From: Arthrobacter stackebrandtii
Lineage (GTDB): Bacteria; Actinomycetota; Actinomycetes; Actinomycetales; Micrococcaceae
Assembly (NCBI RefSeq): GCF_017876675.1
Contig: NZ_JAGIOI010000001.1
Coordinates: 1,178,001 to 1,242,000, forward strand
Direction of reading: 5' to 3'
DNA length: 64,000 bases
Position 1 is the first letter of the stretch, and every line of letters starts with the position of its first letter. Below the pieces are notes generated by a model that was given only the letters and a program-made list of their open reading frames with translations, was not told where the DNA came from and did no database searches. The position numbers and the translations under genes were made by a program. Of this stretch, positions 8,397 through 17,857 are shown piece after piece.

Positions 8397-8915
8397 CTAA
8401 ATATCTCCGTCTTTGCAGCTTTGAGTGGTCGCGTCATTCGTGGAAAGTTTCTAACTTGGTCAAGAAGTTTCTTAGCAATCCGCAGGCAAGAAACCCCATG
8501 GCTATCAACCGTAGAAACAACATATGCTGAAAGTCAAGGGTTTTGTGCACAGAAAGTAAGCATAACTTTCTGATAATTGTTAAAATGGGCATTTCAAGTC
8601 CAAGACGGCTTTGGCTACCGGAATTTCGGGGCCGCGGCCACCAAAGGCTTGCCCCGAATACCACCTCGATTCCACGGTTTGCTTCGCCATCTATTCCGCC
8701 GGCAACGCCGCCTAGGCAAAATCGTTTGCGACAGGCTCCATGCCGGATGATTGGTCCCACACCGCCGGAAAGTACAGCGCCGCACAGTTGCTGACGGCAG
8801 TGGGGCGCTGGACCCTGCAAGGGCAGGCTACAGGGCAGGCTTGCCCTTCAATGCCCGCCTGAATCAGTACCATGTTAGAAGCCGAGGGTTTCGGCGTCTG
8901 GGAAAGGAACGGAAA
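8397..8915. promoter_or_regulatory. 519-bp divergent intergenic region with operator-like GAAAGT motifs
   Basis: No convincing gene lies here. The part near the oxidoreductase start is A+T-richer than its surroundings and carries repeated GAAAGT/ACTTTC words: the near-palindrome GAAAGTTTC at 8443-8451, GAAGTTTCTTA near 8466, and the inverted repeat AGAAAGT-N7-ACTTTCT at 8551-8571. Such spaced A/T-rich inverted repeats suit LacI-type dimers. The likely binders are the LacI proteins encoded on either side. The assignment is inference. Confidence 0.45.
8551..8571. promoter_or_regulatory. Inverted repeat AGAAAGT-N7-ACTTTCT, putative operator
   Basis: Perfect 7-bp arms (8551-8557 and 8565-8571) around AAGCATA in the divergent region between the Gfo/Idh and LacI genes. 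The arms match the GAAAGT words elsewhere in the same gap. Confidence 0.4.
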
Positions 8916-9932
8916 ATGGCCAAGGGCCGCATCACCATTGCCGCAATCGCGAAGGAACTCAGCGTGTCCGTACCGACCGTTTCCCGTGTGCTCAATGGCA
9001 AGGAAGACGTCGCCGAGAGTACTCGCGTTCGGGTTGAGGAAGCACTGACCCGCCACAACTACCGCAAGCCCGTCGCAGTGAATTCCACGGCCAGATCAGC
9101 AGAGTTGCTTGATCTGGTCTTTCACGAGGCAGGCAGCGGCTGGGCCCACGAGATTATCCAGGGCGTGGAGTACGCGGCGGGGCCGGAGCGTATCGGCGTC
9201 GTACTCTCACAACTGGGTGGCTCTCACCGGCCTTCCAAGGAATGGCTCGACAGTATTATGGCCCGCCGTTCCATCGGCGTGGTCCTCGTCCTGTCCGGAC
9301 TGGATGAATCTCAGCGCCACCAGCTCGATGCCCGTTCAATCCCCTATGTCGTCATCGATGCCCATGGTGACCCCGGGTTGGGTGTGCCCACCGTTGGCTC
9401 CAATAACTGGAACGGCGGCCTGGTCGCCACCCGGCACCTCATCAGCCTTGGACACAAGAGAATTGCTGTCATTTCCGGCCCCTCCGATGTCATGTGCAGT
9501 AGGGCTCGCGTAGACGGTTACAGAAGTGCCCATGACGAGGCGGGCATCGATTGTGACCCGGCGCTGGTTCGGTGGGGAGACTTCGAGATGACGGCCGGAC
9601 ACAAATATGCTCTCGAGCTTTTGCAGGGCCTTGACCGCCCTACAGCGATTTTCGCCGGTTCCGACTACCAGGCCTTGGGAGTCATGCGGGCAGCCCGCGA
9701 GCTGGGCCTGATCATTCCCCGAGACCTATCCATCGTTGGATACGACGATCTTCCCGTGACGGAGTGGCTCACTCCCCCGCTCACCACGGTGAACCAGCCG
9801 CTGGTGAAGATGGCAACCATGGCCACGCAGATGCTAATTTCCATAGCCCGGGGAAAGCCACTGGCCTCGTCGCGTGTGGAGCTGGGTACCGAATTGATCG
9901 TCCGGGAGTCAACCGCGCCGCCGCAGTCCTAG
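8916..9932 (+). CDS. LacI-family transcriptional regulator
   Basis: 338 aa from ATG 8916, which follows AAAGGA; upstream in-frame codons give no homologous sequence. The N-terminal HTH reads ITIAAIAKELSVSVPTVSRV, and the hinge and sugar-binding domain follow (IGHKR-type motif LISLGHKRIAVISG; C-terminal VELGTELIVRES). It is closely related in layout to the LacI protein at 4478. It is transcribed away from the Gfo/Idh operon and toward the xylan-oligosaccharide operon, so it could control either or both. Its stop codon lies within a perfect hairpin shared with the convergent GH10 gene. Confidence 0.92.
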   Translation: MAKGRITIAAIAKELSVSVPTVSRVLNGKEDVAESTRVRVEEALTRHNYRKPVAVNSTARSAELLDLVFHEAGSGWAHEIIQGVEYAAGPERIGVVLSQLGGSHRPSKEWLDSIMARRSIGVVLVLSGLDESQRHQLDARSIPYVVIDAHGDPGLGVPTVGSNNWNGGLVATRHLISLGHKRIAVISGPSDVMCSRARVDGYRSAHDEAGIDCDPALVRWGDFEMTAGHKYALELLQGLDRPTAIFAGSDYQALGVMRAARELGLIIPRDLSIVGYDDLPVTEWLTPPLTTVNQPLVKMATMATQMLISIARGKPLASSRVELGTELIVRESTAPPQS

Positions 9933-9946
9933 AACTGCGGCGGCGC
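9915..9946. terminator. Bidirectional hairpin between LacI and GH10 genes
   Basis: A perfect 13-bp inverted repeat (GCGCCGCCGCAGT at 9915-9927, ACTGCGGCGGCGC at 9934-9946) with a 6-nt loop overlaps the LacI stop codon at 9930-9932 and lies before the end of the convergent GH10 gene. There is no long T-run. Confidence 0.65.
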
Positions 9947-9966
9947 CCGCCGCGCCGGACGTGCGC

Positions 9967-11184
9967 CTACGCAGGAAGCTGCAGGTCAACCTGGGCCGGC
10001 CCCGCAGCGAGGTCCACCAACACGTGGGAGTCGCCCGAGGCAACGTCAAAGCTGCCGGCAAACGCGTCAAACTGGATACGTCCGTCGTTGTCGGTGACCA
10101 GCTCGACCGGATCCAGCCACCATTCTCCGCGGATGAGATCTCGCAGCGCTGAATACGAGGGTTTCTGCGTGCCGTCTGCTCGCAGAAAACCCACTGGAGC
10201 GCCCAGCCACGCGCCTGCATCGTCAAAGCCCCAATAGGTAATCGATTCGACGGCAGGATGCGCCACGAGGGCCGAATAGTGGCGAACAATGTCCTCAGCC
10301 TGACGCGCCTCACCATCCGTTGTGGTGGGCCAGTCAGCAACAACGTAATCATTGAGGTCCTCGATCTCCGGTGGCATCAGGTCACCGGACAGGATGGTCG
10401 TTTCCGTCCAGTGCAGCGGCAGTCCGAACCGTGCAAAGCGATTGCAAATTTCGTTGAGCTGGTCTTCCCCTCTGAACCCCTGATGCATGTGCGATTGCAG
10501 GCCAATGGCATCGATCGTGATGCCTGCCGCCAGTACTTCCTCCACGAGACGCTCATACCGGGGCCCCAAATCGAAGTCATTCAAGATCAGTTGCGCCTCG
10601 GGGTTCTGACTCCGCGCCTCCTCGACTGCGAGCGCCACCATGGCTACGCGCCCCTTCTCAGCGCACATGCGTGTGATGGCATTCTTGATGTCGTCCGGCT
10701 CGTTGACGAAGTCCGGCATGATGACGACCTCGTTGATCGCGTCCCAGGAATCAACGACGCCGGCAAAGTCGCCCACTTCACGGCGAATGCGCCCGCGCAG
10801 CAGCTCCTCTGCCTCGGACAACGGCAGCTCATCCACCCATGGGGCTTTGACTGTATGCCACACGAGCGGATGCCCCTTGAGCCGTACCCCGCGGTTGGCC
10901 AACCAATTGGCGCAACGAAGGACGCCCTCACGATCAGTGACACCTCGGACGGGCTCGTAGCGCCCCCAATAGAACGCCAGCGTTGCGGTATCGAATAGTT
11001 GGGTCCAGAGTTCGCGGGTTTCGCCTGACTCCTCCGCCATATCCGGCGGTGTGCAGCCAAACCCAAAAGCATGCTGACGTTGCGCAACGGTGATGGGCCT
11101 GCCTGACAACGGTCTGCCTAGCTCATCGGTGACTGTGATGGTCGCGTTGACCTTGCGGTGGGCATAACGATCTGTACTAGTCAT
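9967..11184 (-). CDS. Endo-1,4-beta-xylanase, GH10 family, without signal peptide
   Basis: 405 aa from ATG 11184 (AAGGAA upstream). The GH10 barrel is clear: KGHPLVWH near residue 103, acid/base Glu at ~152 in WDAINEV, ILNDFDLG near 200, QSHMHQG near 230, and nucleophile Glu at ~261 in HWTETT. The first ~50 residues look like a small beta domain. There is no secretion signal, so the enzyme should act in the cytoplasm on imported xylo-oligosaccharides, like XynA2 of the Paenibacillus aldouronate cluster. It is the last gene of the operon that starts with the solute-binding protein at 20637. Confidence 0.9.
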   Translation of the reverse strand: MTSTDRYAHRKVNATITVTDELGRPLSGRPITVAQRQHAFGFGCTPPDMAEESGETRELWTQLFDTATLAFYWGRYEPVRGVTDREGVLRCANWLANRGVRLKGHPLVWHTVKAPWVDELPLSEAEELLRGRIRREVGDFAGVVDSWDAINEVVIMPDFVNEPDDIKNAITRMCAEKGRVAMVALAVEEARSQNPEAQLILNDFDLGPRYERLVEEVLAAGITIDAIGLQSHMHQGFRGEDQLNEICNRFARFGLPLHWTETTILSGDLMPPEIEDLNDYVVADWPTTTDGEARQAEDIVRHYSALVAHPAVESITYWGFDDAGAWLGAPVGFLRADGTQKPSYSALRDLIRGEWWLDPVELVTDNDGRIQFDAFAGSFDVASGDSHVLVDLAAGPAQVDLQLPA

Positions 11185-11235
11185 GATTGATTTCCTTTTT
11201 GTTTTCGGCAAGCCCGGAGCTCAGGTAATTGCTAT

Positions 11236-12201
11236 TCAGCGCGGATAGAAGGCATCCAACGCTTTGTATTCGGAAGACTGCAAAGGCAGCACGGTGCCGT
11301 GTTTGGTATTTTCCGGGAGACTGAAATACGGCACCCTGCGCCAGTCACCGGCCTCGATATCGGTAGTAGTGTAGGCCTCGTAGCCTTGGGGTGAGCGCGC
11401 ATATTGGTCCACCCAGAGGTACCATCGGTTCTCATCGTTGTCCCGGAATGCCAATGGCCCTTCAACGTTGGGAGCAATTTCTTGGCCAATATCGTGGGCG
11501 ACTGTGACAAAGTCATGAGCAAAGAACGCGGAACCTCGTTGATGGAACACATGCAGGCTCCCTGGAGCTGCGTCGTCGTGCTTGGCGAAACGGTGAACGG
11601 AGGTGTCCGTCACGAGCACGCTCATGTCAATGACGCCACCGAGCTGCTCCAGATACGTCTCCGCGGGCGTGAAGGCAACAAAGTCCCGGGTTCGCGTCAC
11701 CATAATTTGGCTGGGCCCGGTCTCTGCCTGCATCTCTGATTCGTGCAGCTGCGGACCACTTGTGGCCAGGCCCGCAGAGAAGAAGACCAGATAATCTCCT
11801 GATAACGGATCGTAAACGGCCTTCGGCGCCCAAGCCATCCCTGCTCCTTCCGGAGCGACAGTGATGTATCGCGGCTCAGACCAGCTGATCAAATCGGTGG
11901 AATCCCAAATCACCAAATCCCGGCTGCCCTGATGCCTGAATTCCCACCAGTTCGGACCGGCTGGACGCCAGACACGCAGATCTGTCGCGACAATGTGGAA
12001 CACCCCATTGAGGCCGCGAACGATATTGGGGTCGCGAACGCCGCCTGTTCCACCGCGTGACTCAAGAATCGGCTCACCCTGATTCAAGCGACGCCAGGCA
12101 AGAGGGTTGTCTCCCTCGCTCAACGACAGGAATATTTTCTCCATGTGGCCGACGCGATCCTCGACGAAATGCACCAACAGGTAGCCGAAAGGCTCGTTCA
12201 C
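11236..12201 (-). CDS. Glycoside hydrolase, GH43-like five-bladed propeller protein
   Basis: 321 aa from GTG 12201, chosen because GGAGGG precedes it and it overlaps the upstream stop by 4 bp (GTGA). The repeated blade-like pattern with GGVRDPNIVRGLNGVFHIVA and DYLVFFSAG fits the GH43 clan; the nearest families are arabinofuranosidases and xylosidases. No signal peptide, hence cytoplasmic. It sits between a full GH43 xylosidase and the GH10 xylanase, so removal of side chains or terminal sugars from xylan fragments is likely. The exact specificity cannot be read from the sequence. Confidence 0.75.
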   Translation of the reverse strand: MNEPFGYLLVHFVEDRVGHMEKIFLSLSEGDNPLAWRRLNQGEPILESRGGTGGVRDPNIVRGLNGVFHIVATDLRVWRPAGPNWWEFRHQGSRDLVIWDSTDLISWSEPRYITVAPEGAGMAWAPKAVYDPLSGDYLVFFSAGLATSGPQLHESEMQAETGPSQIMVTRTRDFVAFTPAETYLEQLGGVIDMSVLVTDTSVHRFAKHDDAAPGSLHVFHQRGSAFFAHDFVTVAHDIGQEIAPNVEGPLAFRDNDENRWYLWVDQYARSPQGYEAYTTTDIEAGDWRRVPYFSLPENTKHGTVLPLQSSEYKALDAFYPR

Positions 12202-13787
12202 TGTCCCTCCCGTAAATCTGAAAAAATGGCGAAGCCGTGATCCCCCGCCGTCAGGGCCCCGTATGTAACTCCCACGAAGCCGCCGTCGTGCTTGGCACAA
12301 AGGTGCGAGATGTCCACAGCACCGGACCGTACGGCCACCCCACCATCTGGCTCCCAAACGGCGACCGCGCTGGTGCCGTGCAGTTCAAACGCCAGAACGC
12401 CTGACGCCGTTCCCGCCAAGAAATCCGGCGCAGCAAGAGGGGTCCGCAACGTGGTGCGGGCAGATGTTGTCGGAGCGTGCCCATTGAATGACTCAATTTG
12501 CACGGCACCGTCACCCACCGTGAGCGTCACGAAAGCCGTGGCGGAGTAACGCAGGCCCAGGCCGGCGCGAACCCCACTGCTGGCATCGACCAGTCGAACC
12601 TGCACTCGTGTTGTGAGCCCAGCCAGTCGCTTGGCAACAAAGGCCGGTGTGGATCCGCTGAGGCCTTCCCCGGACTCGATCCGGAACTCATCAGAATCGT
12701 CGGTCAACGTGCAGAACTGCGAGGGATGCCGCCGCACAGCGATAACATCTCCGTGCCGGCCAGTGCTTGACGTCGCCGTCTGCTCAGAGTTCACAAAAGT
12801 GGCAGAGCTCGAGGGTTGCTGGACTATGAACCCGCCGGGGTTGAGTGGCAACTGCCCCTCGCCCGGCGCGAACACCGGCCACCCGTCTTCCCACGACACG
12901 GGGACCAGGAACGTCTCCCGGCCCAGCAGGTCGCAGTGATCCCAGGCCCGGGTGGCCAAACAAACGGCCCACCAGGTACCGTCCGGCGCCTCAACAAGAT
13001 CGGCGTGGCCAACGTTTGACACGGCTGCCCCACGACCCAGATTTCGATGCGTCAACACCGGGTTTGCCGGGTTTCCAGTGAAGGGGCCGAGGGGAGATGC
13101 GGCCCGGGCCACAATAATCGCATGGTAAAAGCCCGTGCCGCCTTCAGCGGCCAATAAGTAGATATACCCCTCGTGGTGGAAGAGATGGGGGCCCTCCGAC
13201 CAGATTGCCCCGCGCAAGGCCCCGGACCAGATGATGGTCTCCTCGCCTTCCGGTTTAAGCGTTTGGCTGTTCAGCCGCCTCACCCAAACTTCTGTTTGCT
13301 GCTCCCATTCAGGCTCGGGAGCCAAGCGGGTGCCATGGGCCCACAGCGTGCCGTCGGGCTCAACCATGATGGAAGGGTCAATGCCGTCCATGTCCCACCA
13401 AATCGGATCCGACCATGGCCCTGCCGGGTCAGTGGCGGTGACAACAAAGTTTCCCGATCCATGTTCGCCGCCACCCACCAGCGTGCAAACCAGGAGGAAG
13501 CGGGTCCCGTCATGGCGGATCGTTGGCGCAAACAAACCACCGGAATCGCCAACCAGCGAGACATCGATTTGGCCGGTCCGGTCCAGCACATGACCGATCA
13601 ATTCCCAATTGATCAAGTCCCGGGAGCGGTGAATCGGCAGCCCGGGCAGATACTCAAAGGTGGAATTGACGAGGAAAAACCACGTTCCATCCTCCCCGTC
13701 AACACGACACACGGACGGGTCCGGATAGAAACCAGGCAGTACCGGGTTGACACTATCCCAAAGTAAGGCAGTTTGCTGATCAGTCAT
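12198..13787 (-). CDS. GH43 beta-xylosidase (xylan 1,4-beta-xylosidase-like)
   Basis: 529 aa, typical of two-domain GH43 beta-xylosidases. The three acidic residues are visible: base Asp at ~23 (GFYPDPSV), modulator Asp at ~137 (GIDPSIMVEPDG) and acid Glu at ~198 (IWSEGPHL). Residues ~320-529 form the C-terminal beta-sandwich that completes the active site in this subfamily. No signal peptide. It overlaps the DUF624 gene by 8 bp and the next GH43 gene by 4 bp, so translation is coupled. It probably releases xylose from the non-reducing end of short xylo-oligosaccharides; arabinofuranosidase activity is also possible. Confidence 0.87.
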   Translation of the reverse strand: MTDQQTALLWDSVNPVLPGFYPDPSVCRVDGEDGTWFFLVNSTFEYLPGLPIHRSRDLINWELIGHVLDRTGQIDVSLVGDSGGLFAPTIRHDGTRFLLVCTLVGGGEHGSGNFVVTATDPAGPWSDPIWWDMDGIDPSIMVEPDGTLWAHGTRLAPEPEWEQQTEVWVRRLNSQTLKPEGEETIIWSGALRGAIWSEGPHLFHHEGYIYLLAAEGGTGFYHAIIVARAASPLGPFTGNPANPVLTHRNLGRGAAVSNVGHADLVEAPDGTWWAVCLATRAWDHCDLLGRETFLVPVSWEDGWPVFAPGEGQLPLNPGGFIVQQPSSSATFVNSEQTATSSTGRHGDVIAVRRHPSQFCTLTDDSDEFRIESGEGLSGSTPAFVAKRLAGLTTRVQVRLVDASSGVRAGLGLRYSATAFVTLTVGDGAVQIESFNGHAPTTSARTTLRTPLAAPDFLAGTASGVLAFELHGTSAVAVWEPDGGVAVRSGAVDISHLCAKHDGGFVGVTYGALTAGDHGFAIFSDLREGQ

Positions 13788-14469
13788 GTGTGATGAACCT
13801 CCGTGTTATCTCAGTAATCAATGGTTGTGCAATGAGCCAGAGAATCCCCATGAAGGCCCAAGCGAGCAGTAGAAGTGCCAGTTCGGAGCCTAAATTGACG
13901 GTGCCCACGGCTACCACCAACAGGGCCAAGAAACCAAGGCTCACCCGCCACTGGCTAAACACCTCAACCGCGGCAATCCGCATCGAATCACGGGTCCTGA
14001 ACGAGAACAGCGAGGCAGCGACCAGCACATGCGCCGACCAGACACCGAGCAGCACCAGGATAACGAAGCCCACCGGCCGTAGTACTGAGGCGAACGGAAC
14101 GGAGTCAGCGAAGGCAATGTTGACGATCAGCACCGTGTCCGCCGCAACCACGAGGGTCCACCACTTCATGGTGTCTGTGAAGTTCAGCTTGTAGCCACGC
14201 CACAGGGCTCGGGCCGGAGAAAGATCCGGTGCTGCGGTCCACGCACGGAGGCCATAAATCGCCGCTGAGAGTGCAGGCCCCACAGGGAGCAGCGCAACGA
14301 CGAAGAAGCCAATGTTTGCCGAGTTGGCACCCAATAACGTCCACACAACAAGTGTTGGCGCGCACATCAGGGCGAGAAACGCGGCCAGCACGATCAGCCG
14401 GTAGGTGGTTGCTGTCATTCGAGACAAAGCGCCCTGCCCAATCTCGGCCGACAATGAATTCGAGCTCAT
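13780..14469 (-). CDS. DUF624 (YesL-like) membrane protein
   Basis: 229 aa with about five hydrophobic segments (residues ~22-48, 52-75, 105-125, 140-165, 175-215). The layout matches DUF624/YesL proteins, which are nearly always encoded with LplABC-type oligosaccharide importers. It follows GH3 by 2 bp and overlaps GH43 by 8 bp, so it belongs to the operon. Role unknown; an accessory to the importer is the usual inference. Confidence 0.8.
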   Translation of the reverse strand: MSSNSLSAEIGQGALSRMTATTYRLIVLAAFLALMCAPTLVVWTLLGANSANIGFFVVALLPVGPALSAAIYGLRAWTAAPDLSPARALWRGYKLNFTDTMKWWTLVVAADTVLIVNIAFADSVPFASVLRPVGFVILVLLGVWSAHVLVAASLFSFRTRDSMRIAAVEVFSQWRVSLGFLALLVVAVGTVNLGSELALLLLAWAFMGILWLIAQPLITEITRRFITHD

Positions 14470-14471
14470 CG

Positions 14472-16829
14472 CTAACCCCGCTTTGCTGTGTCGGGGTGAA
14501 CGTGGACCTGGCAGATGGCCAGCAATTCCCGGTCCATGCCAACGACGGTTTCGCGCCCCACCAATGTTCGCCGGAACACGGCGTGCACGTCGCTGCTTGA
14601 GCGGGAAACGCGCAGCTCCACCGAGCCCGGCTCCACAATTTGTTGCAAATTGAGCCCAGCGAAGGAGGTCAGGTCCGAGTGCAGCGAGAACTGCACATTC
14701 GCACTCTCCCCCGGCTCAAGTACAACCCGCTTGTAAGCCACCAAGCGGATGTCTGGCCGGGTCACCTGCGCCACAGGGTCGTGCAGGTAGACCTGTACGA
14801 CGTCGGCCATCCTCCTTGCGCTGCCATTGGTGATTTCCACACTCAAGTTCGTATGCTCCCCAATCGGCCATTCTTGGGCGTCACCGTTCGTTTGTCCCCA
14901 CGTAAGTTCGCCATAGGAAAGGCCGTGCCCGAAAGCAAAAAGTGCCGTGGGGTCCAGATTTGATACGTCGTTGAGCATCCCCAGTGGCGGAGCAAGGTAT
15001 GTTCCTGGCTGCACGTTGGGTTCCCGCGGAATACTCACGGGAAGGTGCCCGCTGGGGTTGACCGCACCCGTAAGGACTTCGGCGATGGCCTGGCCTCCAC
15101 GCTGACCGGGGAAAAATGTCTGCACAATGGCCGCACATTTATGCGCCACGTCGCCCAACGCGTAGGGGCGCCCGGCGAGCAGGAGCAGGACCACCGGTGT
15201 TCCGGTTTCCAATACTGCTTCCAGCAGAGCCTGCTGCTCGCCCGGCAGGCGTAGATCCGCCGCATCACAACCTTCTCCTGACGTGCCCCGGCCAAATAGG
15301 CCGGCCTGGTCACCCAGAACCAGCACAGCAACCTCAGCGCCTGCTGCTGCCTGTGATGCAGCAGCAAACCCGCTCCTACCCTCAGCTTTAACGTCACATC
15401 CCTGCACGTAGGAGATCCCACTCCCGTGCTGTTCACGCAGTTCGGACAGCACCGTTCCAATCTCCAACCCAAGTCCACGTTCTGGGTGTTTGACGCCAAC
15501 ATGTGCGGGAAATGAGTAGCAGCCAAGCATGGAATACGGGTCATCGGCCAGAGGACCGATCACTGCGATGCGCGCGGCTGGTTTAAGCGGCAACACCCCA
15601 TCGTTCGCTACCAAGACCACGGCCTCACGGGCGAGCTCAAGTGCCAGCGACTGAGACCCGGGAGTGTCGAAATCCACGGTCTCCGGCGCAGTGGGCTGGT
15701 AATCGGCATCCAGCAATCCCACATCAATCTTCTGGATTAGGACCCGCCGCAGCGCCCGGTTAACGATGTCCTCGGAAATCGAACCGGCACGGACCGCATC
15801 GTTCAGCGGTTTCCCGTAGGCGGCAACCGAGGGCAGTTCAACGTCAATCCCGGCTGAGAGCGCCCGGCCGGCTGCTTCGCCGTCTGTTCCTGCGACGCGC
15901 TGCAGCGTTCGCAGAAACGCGATGGCAAAGTAGTCGGCCACCACCACACCCTGGAACCCCCACTGCTGACGCAGTACTTCCGTGAGCAGTTCCCGGTCCG
16001 CAGCAGCAGGGACGCCGTCAACTTCGGCATAGGAGTTCATGACAGAGCGGGCCCCTCCATGGCGCAGGGCCATTTCAAAGGGCGGGTAGTAAACGTCCGC
16101 CATTTCCCGGGGACCTGCTGCCACAGGAGCATGGTTGCGGGCCGCCCGCGATCCGGAATATCCGGCGAAGTGCTTGAGCGTCGCGACAATTCCGGTACTT
16201 TCTAGGCCCTGAACATAGGCTGCACCAATGGTCCCGACCAAGTATGGGTCTTCACCGATGGTCTCTTCCACCCGGCCCCAGCGATAGTCACGAACCACGT
16301 CCAGCACGGGCGCCAGACCCTGATGCACGCCGACGGAACGCAATGACTGGCCAATTTGCGTAGCTACCCGGGCCACTAGCTCTGGATTGAAACTCGCCCC
16401 CCACGACAAGGGGACCGGGTATGCGGTGGCTCCCCACGCGGAGAAGCCCGCAAGACACTCTTCGTGGACTTGGGCTGGTATGCCGAACCTGTTGGCTGCC
16501 ATGATTTGACGCTGGGCCTTGGCCAGCGACTGAGCCCCTGACAACGGATCAACGGGAACGGTGCCGAAGGGCCGGGTGAGTTGTCCGAGCCCGTCGATAA
16601 TGACGTCCGCGAACACCGGCGCGTCCTTGCTCATATCACTTTGGTAGGGGGCGACATCGCCACCCCCGTCATCAGCACCAACCCACAAGCCGACCAACTG
16701 GCTCGTTTTCTCCTCGAGCGTCATTTCTGCGATCAACGCATCCGCCCGAGCTGCCGATGAAAGCGAAGTGTCCTGCCATGGTTTGGCATGGAGGGATGTC
16801 GTCTGGGCGACGGAGCTGTCAATTGTCAT
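14472..16829 (-). CDS. GH3 beta-glucosidase/beta-xylosidase
   Basis: 785 aa from ATG 16829; a longer frame upstream lacks homology. Domains: TIM barrel (~30-370) with ATLKHFAGYSGS near 217 and nucleophile Asp at ~299 in GVVVADYFA; alpha/beta sandwich (~410-630) with AREAVVLVANDGVLPLKP; C-terminal fibronectin-III-like domain (~670-760). The domain order is that of bacterial GH3 beta-glucosidases and beta-xylosidases. No signal peptide. In the context of GH10 and GH43 a beta-xylosidase acting on imported oligosaccharides is most likely. It lies 80 bp after the permease gene. Confidence 0.9.
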   Translation of the reverse strand: MTIDSSVAQTTSLHAKPWQDTSLSSAARADALIAEMTLEEKTSQLVGLWVGADDGGGDVAPYQSDMSKDAPVFADVIIDGLGQLTRPFGTVPVDPLSGAQSLAKAQRQIMAANRFGIPAQVHEECLAGFSAWGATAYPVPLSWGASFNPELVARVATQIGQSLRSVGVHQGLAPVLDVVRDYRWGRVEETIGEDPYLVGTIGAAYVQGLESTGIVATLKHFAGYSGSRAARNHAPVAAGPREMADVYYPPFEMALRHGGARSVMNSYAEVDGVPAAADRELLTEVLRQQWGFQGVVVADYFAIAFLRTLQRVAGTDGEAAGRALSAGIDVELPSVAAYGKPLNDAVRAGSISEDIVNRALRRVLIQKIDVGLLDADYQPTAPETVDFDTPGSQSLALELAREAVVLVANDGVLPLKPAARIAVIGPLADDPYSMLGCYSFPAHVGVKHPERGLGLEIGTVLSELREQHGSGISYVQGCDVKAEGRSGFAAASQAAAGAEVAVLVLGDQAGLFGRGTSGEGCDAADLRLPGEQQALLEAVLETGTPVVLLLLAGRPYALGDVAHKCAAIVQTFFPGQRGGQAIAEVLTGAVNPSGHLPVSIPREPNVQPGTYLAPPLGMLNDVSNLDPTALFAFGHGLSYGELTWGQTNGDAQEWPIGEHTNLSVEITNGSARRMADVVQVYLHDPVAQVTRPDIRLVAYKRVVLEPGESANVQFSLHSDLTSFAGLNLQQIVEPGSVELRVSRSSSDVHAVFRRTLVGRETVVGMDRELLAICQVHVHPDTAKRG

Positions 16830-16909
16830 TCTTTGCAAACCTTTAACTTGTAGATGGTCCTGGGCAGAGAGCCGAGGAAAGAGCACCGAACAGAGTGCGA
16901 ATGGTACGT

Positions 16910-17857
16910 CTAGCCCTTGACGGAGCCAAGCATGATGCCCGAGACAAAATGGCGCTGGACAAATGGGTAGACGCACAGGATCGGAATAACGGTGAGGATC
17001 ATGGTGACCGATTGGATGTTGGCGGACAGTTCAGTTGCTGTGCTTCCCGCCGCGGCAGCGCCTTCTGTCGCAGCGCTGGACGCACCGGCGAGCAGGTTCC
17101 GAAGAAACAAGGTGACGGGGAAGAGTTCACTTTTGTCGAGGTAAAGGAACGCGGCAAACCAGTCGTTCCAGAACGCCACAGAATAGAACAGCACCATCGT
17201 GGCGATCACTGCCTTCGACAGGGGCAGGACAATTCGACCGAAGATCCCAAACCAGCTAAGCCCATCGATCTGGGCGGCTTCCTCCAAATCCTTCGGAAGG
17301 TTCTCGAAAAACGATTTCATCACCAGCAGGTTGAACACGGAGATTGCACCAGGAATCACCAGCGCCCACATGGTGTTCTTCATGCCCAGAGAAGAGATCA
17401 GGACATAGTTTGGAACAATTCCACCATTGAAGAACATGGTGAAAACGGCAAGCCCAATTAAAATCTTTCGTCCACGAAGGTGCTCCTTGGCCAGTACATA
17501 GGCGAAACTCGTGGTGAGCACCATGGCGATGATCGTCCCCACCACGGTATAGAGGACTGTGTTGCCGTAGTTGCGCCAGAACATGCCGTTGTTGCCTACT
17601 GCTATGTAGGTGTCTATGTTGAAATCGACTGGCCAGAAACTGACCATTCCTGCCTTGATCGCCCCAGGGGAGCTGAAGGACTGCGCCAGCACGGTCACGA
17701 AGGGGTACAACATGATCAAGCACAGAATCACCAACAGTGTTGAGTTCACCCACGTGAATATCCTGTAGCCCTTGGACTCCCATGGGCCCCTGGGCTTCCT
17801 TGGCTTGTCTGACCGGCGTGTTTTCGCACCTTTAGCCAGGTCTGTTTGAATCACCAT
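16910..17857 (-). CDS. Carbohydrate ABC transporter permease (YtcP/LplC type)
   Basis: 315 aa, six predicted membrane segments after a basic N-terminus (~1-33). The cytoplasmic EAA loop reads EEAAQIDGLSWFGIFGRIVL near residue 190, the ATPase contact site. The start at 17857 follows GGAGCAAG and overlaps the preceding permease by 7 bp. Together with that gene and the binding protein it forms an LplABC-type importer, a class that brings in larger oligosaccharides. No ATPase gene is present; such importers usually share a general MsmK/MsiK-type ATPase encoded elsewhere. Confidence 0.92.
   Translation of the reverse strand: MVIQTDLAKGAKTRRSDKPRKPRGPWESKGYRIFTWVNSTLLVILCLIMLYPFVTVLAQSFSSPGAIKAGMVSFWPVDFNIDTYIAVGNNGMFWRNYGNTVLYTVVGTIIAMVLTTSFAYVLAKEHLRGRKILIGLAVFTMFFNGGIVPNYVLISSLGMKNTMWALVIPGAISVFNLLVMKSFFENLPKDLEEAAQIDGLSWFGIFGRIVLPLSKAVIATMVLFYSVAFWNDWFAAFLYLDKSELFPVTLFLRNLLAGASSAATEGAAAAGSTATELSANIQSVTMILTVIPILCVYPFVQRHFVSGIMLGSVKG

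Noticed and set aside
8434-8820. Possible 128-aa gene in the LacI/oxidoreductase gap
   Set aside because: No RBS, no homology, and it overlaps the operator-like A/T-rich region.
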